Origin: JALWSI01 sp964569095 [NCBI: uncultured Aquificales bacterium]
GTDB lineage: Bacteria; Thermosulfidibacterota; Thermosulfidibacteria; Thermosulfidibacterales
Reading direction: 5' to 3'
Length of the DNA stretch: 6,841 nt
Assembly (NCBI GenBank): GCA_964569095.1
Contig: CAZMTB010000051.1
Coordinates: 1-6,841, forward strand
Below, piece by piece: positions 1 through 5,596 of this stretch (position 1 is its first letter; each line of letters begins with the position of its first letter). Under the pieces are notes generated by a model. The model had not been told where the DNA came from. It did not search any database and worked only from the letters and a program-made list of their open reading frames with translations. Position numbers and translations under genes: made by a program.

Positions 1-416
1 TCATCTTCATCCTCCAGGGCACCTATCAGCGGCTCCAACGCCAACGGAGTCTTTATCTTACCCAGCGCCACCGCGGCTGCCTGGCGAACCCCCTCGTCTC
101 CATCTGCCAAGGCCTCAATTAAATGCTCCCCCGCCCGAGGATCTCCTATCTCGCCCAATGCAACTGCAGCCGCCTGGCGAATACCCTTGTGTCTGTCTCC
201 CAGGGCAGCGATCAACGGGTCCAAGGCCCTGGAATCTCCTATCTCTCCCAAAGCTACTATCGCCGCCCAGCGGACCCCAACGCTTCTATCCCCAAGTGCA
301 TTGACCAGCGGCTCTAAGGCCAAGGGATCTTTAATCTCAGCTAGTGCCAGCGCAGCCGCCTGACGGGTGCTTTCATCCCCACTTTTCAACCTATTGATCC
401 AAATGTTCAAATCCAT
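1..416 (-). CDS. HEAT-repeat (PBS-lyase-like) protein, C-terminus cut by window edge
   Basis: I see 138 codons open to the left edge, with no stop inside the window. After a short first helix (residues 1-14, MDLNIWINRLKSGD) come four tandem 31-residue helical repeats. Their shared core is VRQAAAVALGEIGDPRAxxxLIxAL, the signature of PBS-lyase-type HEAT repeats. Such proteins are soluble alpha-solenoid scaffolds for protein-protein contact. A bilin-lyase role is not implied, because the repeat alone is shared by many unrelated proteins. The ATG at 416-414 is preceded by GGAGAGGAG with about 5 bases of spacing, and the first repeat then starts where the family normally starts. The frame stays open upstream to an ATG at 494-492 and a TTG at 503-501, so a longer form is possible. 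The partner and function are unknown. It lies downstream of the amidase on the same strand but has its own candidate promoter. Confidence 0.85.
   Translation of the reverse strand, partial: MDLNIWINRLKSGDESTRQAAALALAEIKDPLALEPLVNALGDRSVGVRWAAIVALGEIGDSRALDPLIAALGDRHKGIRQAAAVALGEIGDPRAGEHLIEALADGDEGVRQAAAVALGKIKTPLALEPLIGALEDED
3..374 (-). repeat. Four in-frame 93-bp tandem repeats encoding HEAT units
   Basis: Units lie at 374-282, 281-189, 188-96 and 95-3 (minus strand), each 31 codons. Units 2 to 4 share the protein core AAxVALGxI, followed by an Asp/Thr-Pro/Ser turn and a second helix ending in AL.D. At DNA level the units have diverged at many third positions, for example GGCGGCTGCAGTTGC against GGCAGCCGCGGTGGC in units 3 and 4. 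They are therefore old duplications held by protein selection, not fresh copies. The array probably continues past the left edge. Confidence 0.85.
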
Positions 417-474
417 CTCTGCTCCTCTCCAACCTTTAACTCCAATAACTCCAACCCCGCACGCGGCTTCAACA

Positions 475-503
475 AAGATATTACCAAGCGACATAGTTGT
501 CAA
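475..503 (-). promoter_or_regulatory. Candidate sigma-70-type promoter for the HEAT-repeat gene
   Basis: On the minus strand a perfect -35 box, TTGACA (503-498), is followed after exactly 17 bases by TATCTT (480-475), a 4/6 match to the -10 consensus. Transcription would begin near 468, leaving a leader of about 50 bases that contains the GGAGAGGAG ribosome site of the ATG at 416. It begins 64 bases after the amidase stop. The same TTG could instead be a start codon, since GAGGTGA lies 7 bases before it, so the reading is not certain. Confidence 0.55.
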
Positions 504-566
504 TCTATCGTCACCTCATAATCCCTTTAACGGGAATACCTTGCAACCCTATGGATTCCGGCCTAC

Positions 567-2189
567 TCACCTCCTCCTGCATGCGGAGGCAGGAAGGTAG
601 ATCCTCTGACCGGGTCTGATGAGGCTGCTTCTGAGACCGTTTATCCTTTTAAGCACGGAGACGGTGGTGCCGTTCTTCTTGGCGATCTTGCCCAGGGTCT
701 CTCCCTTTCTAACGGTGTGCCAGCAGCCGGTGTTTCGCTTGGTGCTCCTTCTCTTCTTCTTAGAACCACTCTTTGCGTAGATGTACCTTCCACACCGCTT
801 GGAAGGTATCTTCAAGATCATGCCCACCCTTATCCTGTCCGTCTTCAGCCTGTTGGCCCGCTTTATCTTTGAAACGGTCGTGCCATACCTCTTTGCCAAG
901 ACGGAGAGCGACTCTCCCTTTCTGACCTTATGCTTACAGATTCCCACCGTCCGCACCCTCTTTCTCTTGGAGGTAGAGGTTGGAAGGTATATGGGCTCAA
1001 GGTGGGCGGGTCTGCGGGGCTTGGGAGCAGAGCTTGCGATCTCCTGGTTGGGAACCACCTTCCGGGTCCTCAAGTAGAGCCAGGCCCCCTGGGCTATAGC
1101 TTCTGCCGCCTTCTCCTGGAAGGCGTAGCTCCTGATCACCTGGGCCTCGTGCGGAGTGGATATGAATCCAAGCTCCACCAAGACCGAAGGGATACCCGGG
1201 TTCTTCAGAACAACGAACCTGGCCCGTCTCAATCCTCCCGACTTGAGACCGGTCTTGGCCACCAGCTTCTCAAGGAGGATCTCTCCCAGAAAGCGGCTCT
1301 CTATGAGGGAGTAGTCCTGGGCGAGGTCCAAGATTATCCTGTTCACGTCCTTGTTCTCACTGAACTCAACCTGGCTCATCATGTCTGCGGTGTTCTCTAT
1401 CTTGGCCAGCATAGAGGCAAGGCTGTCGCTCGCCCCCCTGTTGGAAAGGGTGAAGACCATAACGCCCTTGGCCTTCCTGCTGTGGGCGGTGTTGCAATGT
1501 ATGCTGATGAAGATGTCTGCCCGGTAGTCGTGGGCTATCTCCACCCTCTTGGAGAGGGGTACGAAGTAGTCACCGTTTCTCGTAAGGTAGGCCTTCATGC
1601 GGGGATTCTTGTTTATCTCCCTCTGGGCAAGCTTAGCCACCTTAAGCACCACGTCCTTCTCGCGTATTCCGTAACGACCTATGGCACCTGGATCGTTGCC
1701 ACCGTGTCCCGGATCCAGAACCACGATGAACTTCTTCTCGGCCTTCAGCCTCCTGGCGGTCTCCTCGCGCTTCTCCTTCTGGAGTCTCACGAACTCCTTC
1801 CCCTTCTTCACGTCGATCACCACCCGGTAGAAGGGGATGGCCTCACTGGGTTTCAGCTCAAAAACGTTGAAAGCGTAAGGCCTTTCCAGCTCTATGGTCA
1901 CCACCTGCCTGCCGTCACGGTATCCCCAGGTTATCCTTCTCACCACGCCATCCCCAACCTCCATCACTCCCCCCTTGAGAACCCGGTCCCTGAAGAGCTC
2001 CACCTCTATGCGGCACGGGTTGTAGAGCAGGTGGTACTTGTAAGGGACCTTCACCTTCAGGTCCAAGGATATCCTGGTGTGGTCGGGGGCACTCCAACGC
2101 CTAACCTTCTGGAGAGACCACCCGCTGGAAGAGAGGAGAAGCACGAAGATGGACGCAAGCAGGGTTGTGAAAAAGAGAGGACGCCTCAT
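567..2189 (-). CDS. Exported N-acetylmuramoyl-L-alanine amidase, AMIN-Amidase_3-LysM-LysM
   Basis: A zinc amidase that cuts the amide bond between N-acetylmuramic acid and the stem peptide of peptidoglycan, acting outside the inner membrane and typically in cell separation. It has 540 residues. There is a signal peptide (about 1-25: RR, then a hydrophobic stretch), an AMIN domain (about 28-128) and a catalytic Amidase_3 domain (about 153-373) with DPGHGG (H162), REKD (E177), SIHCN (H231) and LVELGF (E339) as likely zinc ligands and catalytic Glu. A basic Pro-rich linker leads to two LysM domains (about 419-463 and 490-533) for glycan binding. The stretch between H231 and E339 contains the extra helical segment of E. 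coli AmiB/AmiC, where it is an autoinhibitory element released by EnvC/NlpD-type activators; the same control here is inferred. Each LysM is bracketed by cysteines (418/466 and 489/537). The ATG overlaps the ribF stop as ATGA. E. coli AmiB has one C-terminal LysM; this protein has two. Confidence 0.95.
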   Translation of the reverse strand: MRRPLFFTTLLASIFVLLLSSSGWSLQKVRRWSAPDHTRISLDLKVKVPYKYHLLYNPCRIEVELFRDRVLKGGVMEVGDGVVRRITWGYRDGRQVVTIELERPYAFNVFELKPSEAIPFYRVVIDVKKGKEFVRLQKEKREETARRLKAEKKFIVVLDPGHGGNDPGAIGRYGIREKDVVLKVAKLAQREINKNPRMKAYLTRNGDYFVPLSKRVEIAHDYRADIFISIHCNTAHSRKAKGVMVFTLSNRGASDSLASMLAKIENTADMMSQVEFSENKDVNRIILDLAQDYSLIESRFLGEILLEKLVAKTGLKSGGLRRARFVVLKNPGIPSVLVELGFISTPHEAQVIRSYAFQEKAAEAIAQGAWLYLRTRKVVPNQEIASSAPKPRRPAHLEPIYLPTSTSKRKRVRTVGICKHKVRKGESLSVLAKRYGTTVSKIKRANRLKTDRIRVGMILKIPSKRCGRYIYAKSGSKKKRRSTKRNTGCWHTVRKGETLGKIAKKNGTTVSVLKRINGLRSSLIRPGQRIYLPASACRRR

Positions 2190-3124
2190 CTACCCACTGC
2201 CTCGCACACTCTCATGGCGTAGAGGACGTCTTGCTTTATCTGGGAAACCAGCTCTTCAGGTGAGTGGAACCTCATCTCGTCTCTTATCCTCTCGATGAAC
2301 TCAACGGAGATCTCCCTTCCCAGAATATCCCCTTCGAACCCTATCAGGTGGGTCTCCACCCTGATTCTCTCACTCTCTCCAAAGGTGGGGTTCTTTCCAA
2401 CGTTGGTCACCGAGGTGTAGCATCCCCCTCCGTTCAGAAGCGTCCTCGTGAGGTAGGTTCCCCTTTTGGGCACCAGAGACCTGGGCACGGGCTCGAGATT
2501 GGCCGTGGGAAAGCCCAACCTTCTCCCCCTGCTGTCCCCTTTAACCACGGTGCCCGATAGGCGGTAGGCCCTGCCGAGTAGCTCCCCTGCTGCAGAGACG
2601 TCACCCTCCTCTAGCAATAGCCTTCTTATCCTGGTGCTGCTCACGGGCTCCCCTCCAACAACGACGGGGGGAACGGCCTCTACAGAGAAGGGGGCGTTCT
2701 CCTTCAAGAAGGAGAGGTCCCCCTTCCTCCCCTTTCCAAACCTGAAGTCGGGTCCCACAACCAGATGCACACAGTTCAACCTATCCACCAGGATCTCTTG
2801 GAGAAACCTATCGCGGGTCCAACTGGCAAACTCCCTCGAGAACTCTATGGCAACAAAGATGTCCACCCCGTACCTCTCGAGGATCTTACGCTTCACGTGA
2901 AATGGGGTGAGCAACGGGGGCGCCTTGTCGGGACAGATCACCCAGAGGGGATGGGGAAAGAAGGACAAAAGAAGGGTCTTTCCTCCCTCTCTCTCTGCCC
3001 CTGCCCTCGCCCTGCGTATGAGCTCCTGGTGCCCCAGGTGCACCCCGTCAAAGTTGCCTATGGTCACAGAGGTTCTCTCGAAGAGACGAGGAATCTCCTC
3101 TCCTCTCCCGGCGTAGGTGATCAA
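2186..3124 (-). CDS. ribF: Bifunctional riboflavin kinase / FAD synthetase RibF
   Basis: A cytoplasmic enzyme that phosphorylates riboflavin to FMN and then adenylates FMN to FAD. It has 312 residues, the usual length. The N-terminal FAD synthetase half shows GNFDGVHLGHQ (23-33, the HxGH nucleotidyltransferase site), VGPDFRFGKGRKGD (123-136) and SSTRIR (162-167). The C-terminal riboflavin kinase half shows LGFPTANLE (203-211, the PTAN metal/ATP motif), NVGKNPTF (241-248) and the ETHLIGFEGDILG segment (257-269). I choose a TTG start at 3124-3122. It overlaps the radC stop in the string TTGA, has GGGGGTGAT (3136-3128) just upstream as a ribosome site, and gives a family-length N-terminus. The frame is open further upstream to an ATG at 3304, but that stretch is Gly/Arg-rich antisense of radC. 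The 3' end overlaps the amidase start by four bases, so translation of the three genes is probably coupled. Confidence 0.93.
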   Translation of the reverse strand: MITYAGRGEEIPRLFERTSVTIGNFDGVHLGHQELIRRARAGAEREGGKTLLLSFFPHPLWVICPDKAPPLLTPFHVKRKILERYGVDIFVAIEFSREFASWTRDRFLQEILVDRLNCVHLVVGPDFRFGKGRKGDLSFLKENAPFSVEAVPPVVVGGEPVSSTRIRRLLLEEGDVSAAGELLGRAYRLSGTVVKGDSRGRRLGFPTANLEPVPRSLVPKRGTYLTRTLLNGGGCYTSVTNVGKNPTFGESERIRVETHLIGFEGDILGREISVEFIERIRDEMRFHSPEELVSQIKQDVLYAMRVCEAVGR

Positions 3125-3798
3125 CCTATCACCCCCATCTCTTTGAGACTCACGAATCCCTTGCGCGCCACCACCACGTGATCGAGCAATGGTATCTCCA
3201 GTATCCTGCCCGCCTCCACCAGCCTTCTTGTAAGCTCTATGTCCAGATCGCTGGGAGAGGGATCCCCGCTGGGGTGGTTGTGAACCAGTATAACCGCGGC
3301 ACACGAACTCTCCACCGCCGGCAGAAAGACCTCCCTGGGATGGGCGGGGCTGGAATTAAGGGTACCAATGGAGATGACCTCCTCCCTCACCAGCCTGTTC
3401 TTGGTATCCAGGTAGAGACCCTTGAGATGCTCCTTTTTCAATCTAACCATGGGTTCCACGTAGCGAAAGACGCTTTGTGGAGAAGAGAGAAAGACCTCGT
3501 CGGTCTCCTTGAAGAGCCGCCTCCCCAGTTCAAACACCGCCGCAACCTGGCAAGCCTGAACAAAGGGCAGATCAAGACTCTCTTGGAGCTCCTCCACCCT
3601 CTTCTCCCTCAACACCTCCCAGTTCCTGTACTGCTCCACTATCCTCCGGGACCTCTCCATCACCCCTTCCTTCTTGGTGCCCCTACCCAGTATAACCGCC
3701 ATGAGTTCGTGATTGGCCAGAGCCCCCGGGCCAAGCCGTCTCATCCTCTCACGGGGTCTCTCCTCTACGGGAGTCTCTTTAAGGCTCAACTCCTCCAT
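3121..3798 (-). CDS. radC: RadC/UPF0758-family JAMM (MPN+) protein
   Basis: 225 residues, full length for the family. The C-terminal JAMM domain carries HNHPSGDPSPSDLD (173-186), giving metal ligands H173, H175 and D186 with S183. The HPREVF (153-158) and LDHVVV (205-210) blocks are also typical. The N-terminal part matches RadC at ERPRERMRRLGPGALANHEL (13-32) and ends in FELGRRL. The hairpin usually written GIGxAKA in this family reads DLPFVQA here, so the DNA-binding helix-hairpin-helix may be weakened. The family was once linked to DNA repair, but that role has been withdrawn and its enzymatic role is unsettled. The ATG at 3798 is the only good start, since an in-frame TGA lies two codons upstream. 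The GAGG motif sits only one base from the ATG, an unusually tight spacing. It is the first gene of the radC-ribF-amidase unit and diverges from cheW. Confidence 0.93.
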   Translation of the reverse strand: MEELSLKETPVEERPRERMRRLGPGALANHELMAVILGRGTKKEGVMERSRRIVEQYRNWEVLREKRVEELQESLDLPFVQACQVAAVFELGRRLFKETDEVFLSSPQSVFRYVEPMVRLKKEHLKGLYLDTKNRLVREEVISIGTLNSSPAHPREVFLPAVESSCAAVILVHNHPSGDPSPSDLDIELTRRLVEAGRILEIPLLDHVVVARKGFVSLKEMGVIG

Positions 3799-3908
3799 AC
3801 CTCACTGATTATTCTCAAAAGGCTCCCATCGCAAGCCAGAACCTACAAATAGAGGCTATCTAAACCCCTACCCCCCCATTATCACTAGAAGGATTTTTAC
3901 CTATCCCT

Positions 3909-3937
3909 TTGCCTTTTCACTTTCTCATCGCTATATT
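3909..3937 (+). promoter_or_regulatory. Candidate promoter of the chemotaxis operon
   Basis: TTGCCT (3909-3914, 4/6 to the -35 consensus), a 17-base spacer and TATATT (3932-3937, 5/6 to the -10 consensus) place a start near 3944. A second, overlapping choice is TTTCTC (3921-3926) with TATAAA (3944-3949), also with a 17-base spacer. Either leaves a leader of about 55-70 bases including the hairpin at 3961-3980. I see no good match to the sigma-28 flagellar consensus (TAAA-N15-GCCGATAA). This is a by-eye call, so only moderate confidence. Confidence 0.42.
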
Positions 3938-3960
3938 AGAGGGTATAAAAAGGTTCATGG

Positions 3961-3980
3961 GCTTTTCGGCAACGAAAGGT
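3961..3980 (+). promoter_or_regulatory. GNRA-capped hairpin in the cheW leader
   Basis: GCTTTTCG (3961-3968) pairs with CGAAAGGT (3973-3980) over 8 base pairs, two of them G-U wobbles, around a GCAA tetraloop, a GNRA loop. It lies 20 bases before the AGGAGG ribosome site. The same 5' arm can instead pair as TTCGG (3965-3969) with CCGAA (3994-3998), extended by GC/GC across a two-base bulge. That second pairing ends directly against the ribosome site. There is no U-run after the hairpin, so it is not an intrinsic terminator. A regulatory role is inference. Confidence 0.4.
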
Positions 3981-4000
3981 AGCGAGAGAAGAACCGAAGC

Positions 4001-4009
4001 AGGAGGTGA
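4001..4009 (+). promoter_or_regulatory. Strong ribosome binding site that fixes the cheW start
   Basis: AGGAGGTGA is a perfect match to the 3' end complement of 16S rRNA. The core AGGAGG (4001-4006) is five bases before the ATG at 4012. The in-frame GTG at 4006-4008 lies inside this site and so cannot be the start. Confidence 0.85.
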
Positions 4010-4011
4010 AT

Positions 4012-4503
4012 ATGGGTCAGTACGCTACTTTCTATCTGGGCAGGGATCCTTTTGGAATATCCATTCTAACGGTACAGGAGATAACCAAGAATCCAGAGGT
4101 TCATCCAGTGCAACTGGCCCCTGATTTCGTCAGGGGCTTGGTAAACCTGCGTGGGCAGGTGGTGACCGTGCTGGATGTGGGGGTAAGGTTAGGGATGGAA
4201 CCCAGGGAAATAACTCCCCAGAGTTCTCTCATAATCATAAAGACGAACCAGGCTCTCTCAGAGGTGGCCCACGAGGCGGGAATCGTCACTTGTGACGACA
4301 GCGTGGGCATTCTGGCAGACAGAATAGGAGACGTGGTATCGGCAGACGACGCCGACATAGAACCTCCCCCTGCAAATGCGATAGGGGTGGAACTCGGCTA
4401 CCTTGAAGGAGTTTACAAGATGGAGGGGGCCCTGCTCACCATACTGAACGTGGGTAGGTTGCTCGCCCCACCATCCAAGAATGAGCTTAAAGAGAACCAG
4501 TAA
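4012..4503 (+). CDS. cheW: Chemotaxis coupling protein CheW
   Basis: A 163-residue single-domain CheW, which bridges methyl-accepting chemotaxis receptors and the P5 domain of CheA in the cytoplasmic face of the receptor array. The sequence shows the two-subdomain SH3-like fold: ATFYLGRDPFGISILTVQEI (5-24), the signature RGLVNLRGQVVTVLDV (41-56) with the NLRG core, GILADRIGDVV (99-109) and the closing LLTILNVGRLL (141-151). Length is typical and there are no extra domains. It is the first gene of the operon; the cheB ATG follows its stop after one base. The two Asp-rich stretches CDDSVG and ADDADIEPPP are unremarkable surface loops. Confidence in the family is very high. Which receptors or which chemotaxis class it serves cannot be told from the window. 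Confidence 0.96.
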   Translation: MGQYATFYLGRDPFGISILTVQEITKNPEVHPVQLAPDFVRGLVNLRGQVVTVLDVGVRLGMEPREITPQSSLIIIKTNQALSEVAHEAGIVTCDDSVGILADRIGDVVSADDADIEPPPANAIGVELGYLEGVYKMEGALLTILNVGRLLAPPSKNELKENQ

Positions 4504-4504
4504 G

Positions 4505-5590
4505 ATGGCGGCAGAAACACTGAAAGTCGTAATAGTCGACGACATGCTCACCTACAGGATTATTCTCTCCTCTCTCTTGAGGAAGATACCTGGGGTGAAG
4601 GTGGTTGGTAGTGCATCCAATGGCAAGGAAGCCCTGCAGAAGATAGAGTCCCTTAAACCCGATCTCATCACCCTGGACGTTGAGATGCCAGTGATGGACG
4701 GATTGAAGACCCTTGAAGAGGTGAAGAAGCGCTGGCCCGATATAGGGGTAATAATGGTGTCCGGCGCAAACAAGAAGAACGCCGACATAACAGTCCAGGC
4801 ACTGCAGAGAGGGGCCTTGAGTTTCATAGTCAAACCAGACGCCACATCAACAGACGAGGCAAAAGAGTATCTCTTGAACAGCCTACGCAAAGAGATAGGG
4901 GCATTCGTGGAAGGGCTGAAGAAGAGGTTCCAGCGCAGAAGGCCGGCTCCAAGAACTCTCCACAGAACCCCGGTAAGGGTAGAACCTAAACTGCGTGTGT
5001 CTCCCCCAAAAAATCCCGAGGTAGTTGCCTTGGGGATATCGACCGGCGGCCCCAAAGCCCTCAGCGAAGTTATACCGAAGCTACCCGGCAACCTCCCCTT
5101 TCCCATCGTACTGGTACAACACATGCCCCCTCTCTTCACCAAATCTTTGGCAGATAGCCTGGACAAGAAGTCGGCATTGAAGGTGAAAGAGGCGGAGCGC
5201 GGTGAAGCCGTGGTGCCGGGCACGGTTTACATAGCTCCAGGAGGTCACCACATGGTGGTGAAAAAGAGCGGCGCCAAACGGGTAATAGACCTCAACGACA
5301 ACCCCCCAGAGCACGGGTGCCGTCCGGCAGTTGATGTTCTTTTCCGCTCTGTAGCGGAGGCGTTTGAACCACGAAAGACGGTTGCCGTGGTGATGACGGG
5401 AATGGGGGATGACGGTTGCCAAGGAGCAGCCATGCTGAAACGAAAAGGGGCTTATTGCATTGCCCAAAATGAGGAGAGTTGCGTGGTTTACGGAATGCCC
5501 AGATGCTTAGTGGAGAAGGGAATAGCCCACGAGGTGCTCGACCTGACCGAGATTCCCAAAGCCATAGCCAAGTTGGGAGGCAGGGGGTAG
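4505..5590 (+). CDS. cheB: Receptor methylesterase / glutamine deamidase CheB
   Basis: A 361-residue response regulator enzyme that removes methyl groups from receptor glutamates (and deamidates glutamines) during adaptation. The receiver domain (about 6-125) has acidic D12/D13, phospho-acceptor D58 in TLDVEMP, and K110 in VKP. A basic, Pro/Arg-rich linker (about 138-170) leads to the methylesterase domain (about 171-358). Catalytic residues are S179 in GISTGGP, H206 in VQHMP, and an Asp in TGMGDDG (D303 by alignment with the E. coli NDG motif). SNGKEAL (38-44) and the GGHHM loop are also typical. I start at ATG 4505, one base after the cheW stop, with AAGAG about 10 bases upstream. An in-frame ATG at 4481 would add eight residues inside cheW and has no ribosome site. 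The tight spacing with cheW and cheR makes joint transcription likely. Confidence 0.96.
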   Translation: MAAETLKVVIVDDMLTYRIILSSLLRKIPGVKVVGSASNGKEALQKIESLKPDLITLDVEMPVMDGLKTLEEVKKRWPDIGVIMVSGANKKNADITVQALQRGALSFIVKPDATSTDEAKEYLLNSLRKEIGAFVEGLKKRFQRRRPAPRTLHRTPVRVEPKLRVSPPKNPEVVALGISTGGPKALSEVIPKLPGNLPFPIVLVQHMPPLFTKSLADSLDKKSALKVKEAERGEAVVPGTVYIAPGGHHMVVKKSGAKRVIDLNDNPPEHGCRPAVDVLFRSVAEAFEPRKTVAVVMTGMGDDGCQGAAMLKRKGAYCIAQNEESCVVYGMPRCLVEKGIAHEVLDLTEIPKAIAKLGGRG

Positions 5591-5596
5591 TTAGAG

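Noticed and set aside
3-374. The periodic repeats at the left edge as a CRISPR array
   Set aside because: The 93-bp units are contiguous, diverged and in frame, and they translate to HEAT helices. There are no spacers.
517-532. TCCC/GGGA hairpin after the amidase stop as a terminator
   Set aside because: Only 4 bp plus a mismatch, with no U-tract; too weak to support.
573-589. Inverted repeat CCTCC-TGCATGC-GGAGG at the amidase 3' end as a terminator
   Set aside because: The stem has only 5 bp, it lies inside the coding sequence, and there is no T-run on either side.
930-2222. A 430-codon plus-strand open frame opposite the amidase
   Set aside because: It is the antisense of a gene with clear catalytic motifs. 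Its translation is rich in Leu, Gly and His with no recognisable domain, and it has no convincing ribosome site.
3178-3852. A 224-codon plus-strand open frame across radC and the intergenic region
   Set aside because: It is antisense to the JAMM protein. Its composition is shadow-like (Leu, Pro and His rich) and no family is recognisable.
3940-3975. A sigma-28 (FliA) flagellar-class promoter for the che operon
   Set aside because: TAAA occurs at 3946 but the matching -10 position does not resemble GCCGATAA.
3946-4011. A cyclic-di-GMP class I riboswitch ahead of cheW, suggested by a GNRA loop and GGTAGC
   Set aside because: The conserved core (GGGCAAACC, GACGCAAAGCC, GGCCTAAACC segments) is absent and the leader is too short.
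4552-5223. A 223-codon minus-strand open frame inside cheB
   Set aside because: It is antisense to a gene with complete receiver and methylesterase motifs. The Ser/Thr/Arg-rich product has no motif.
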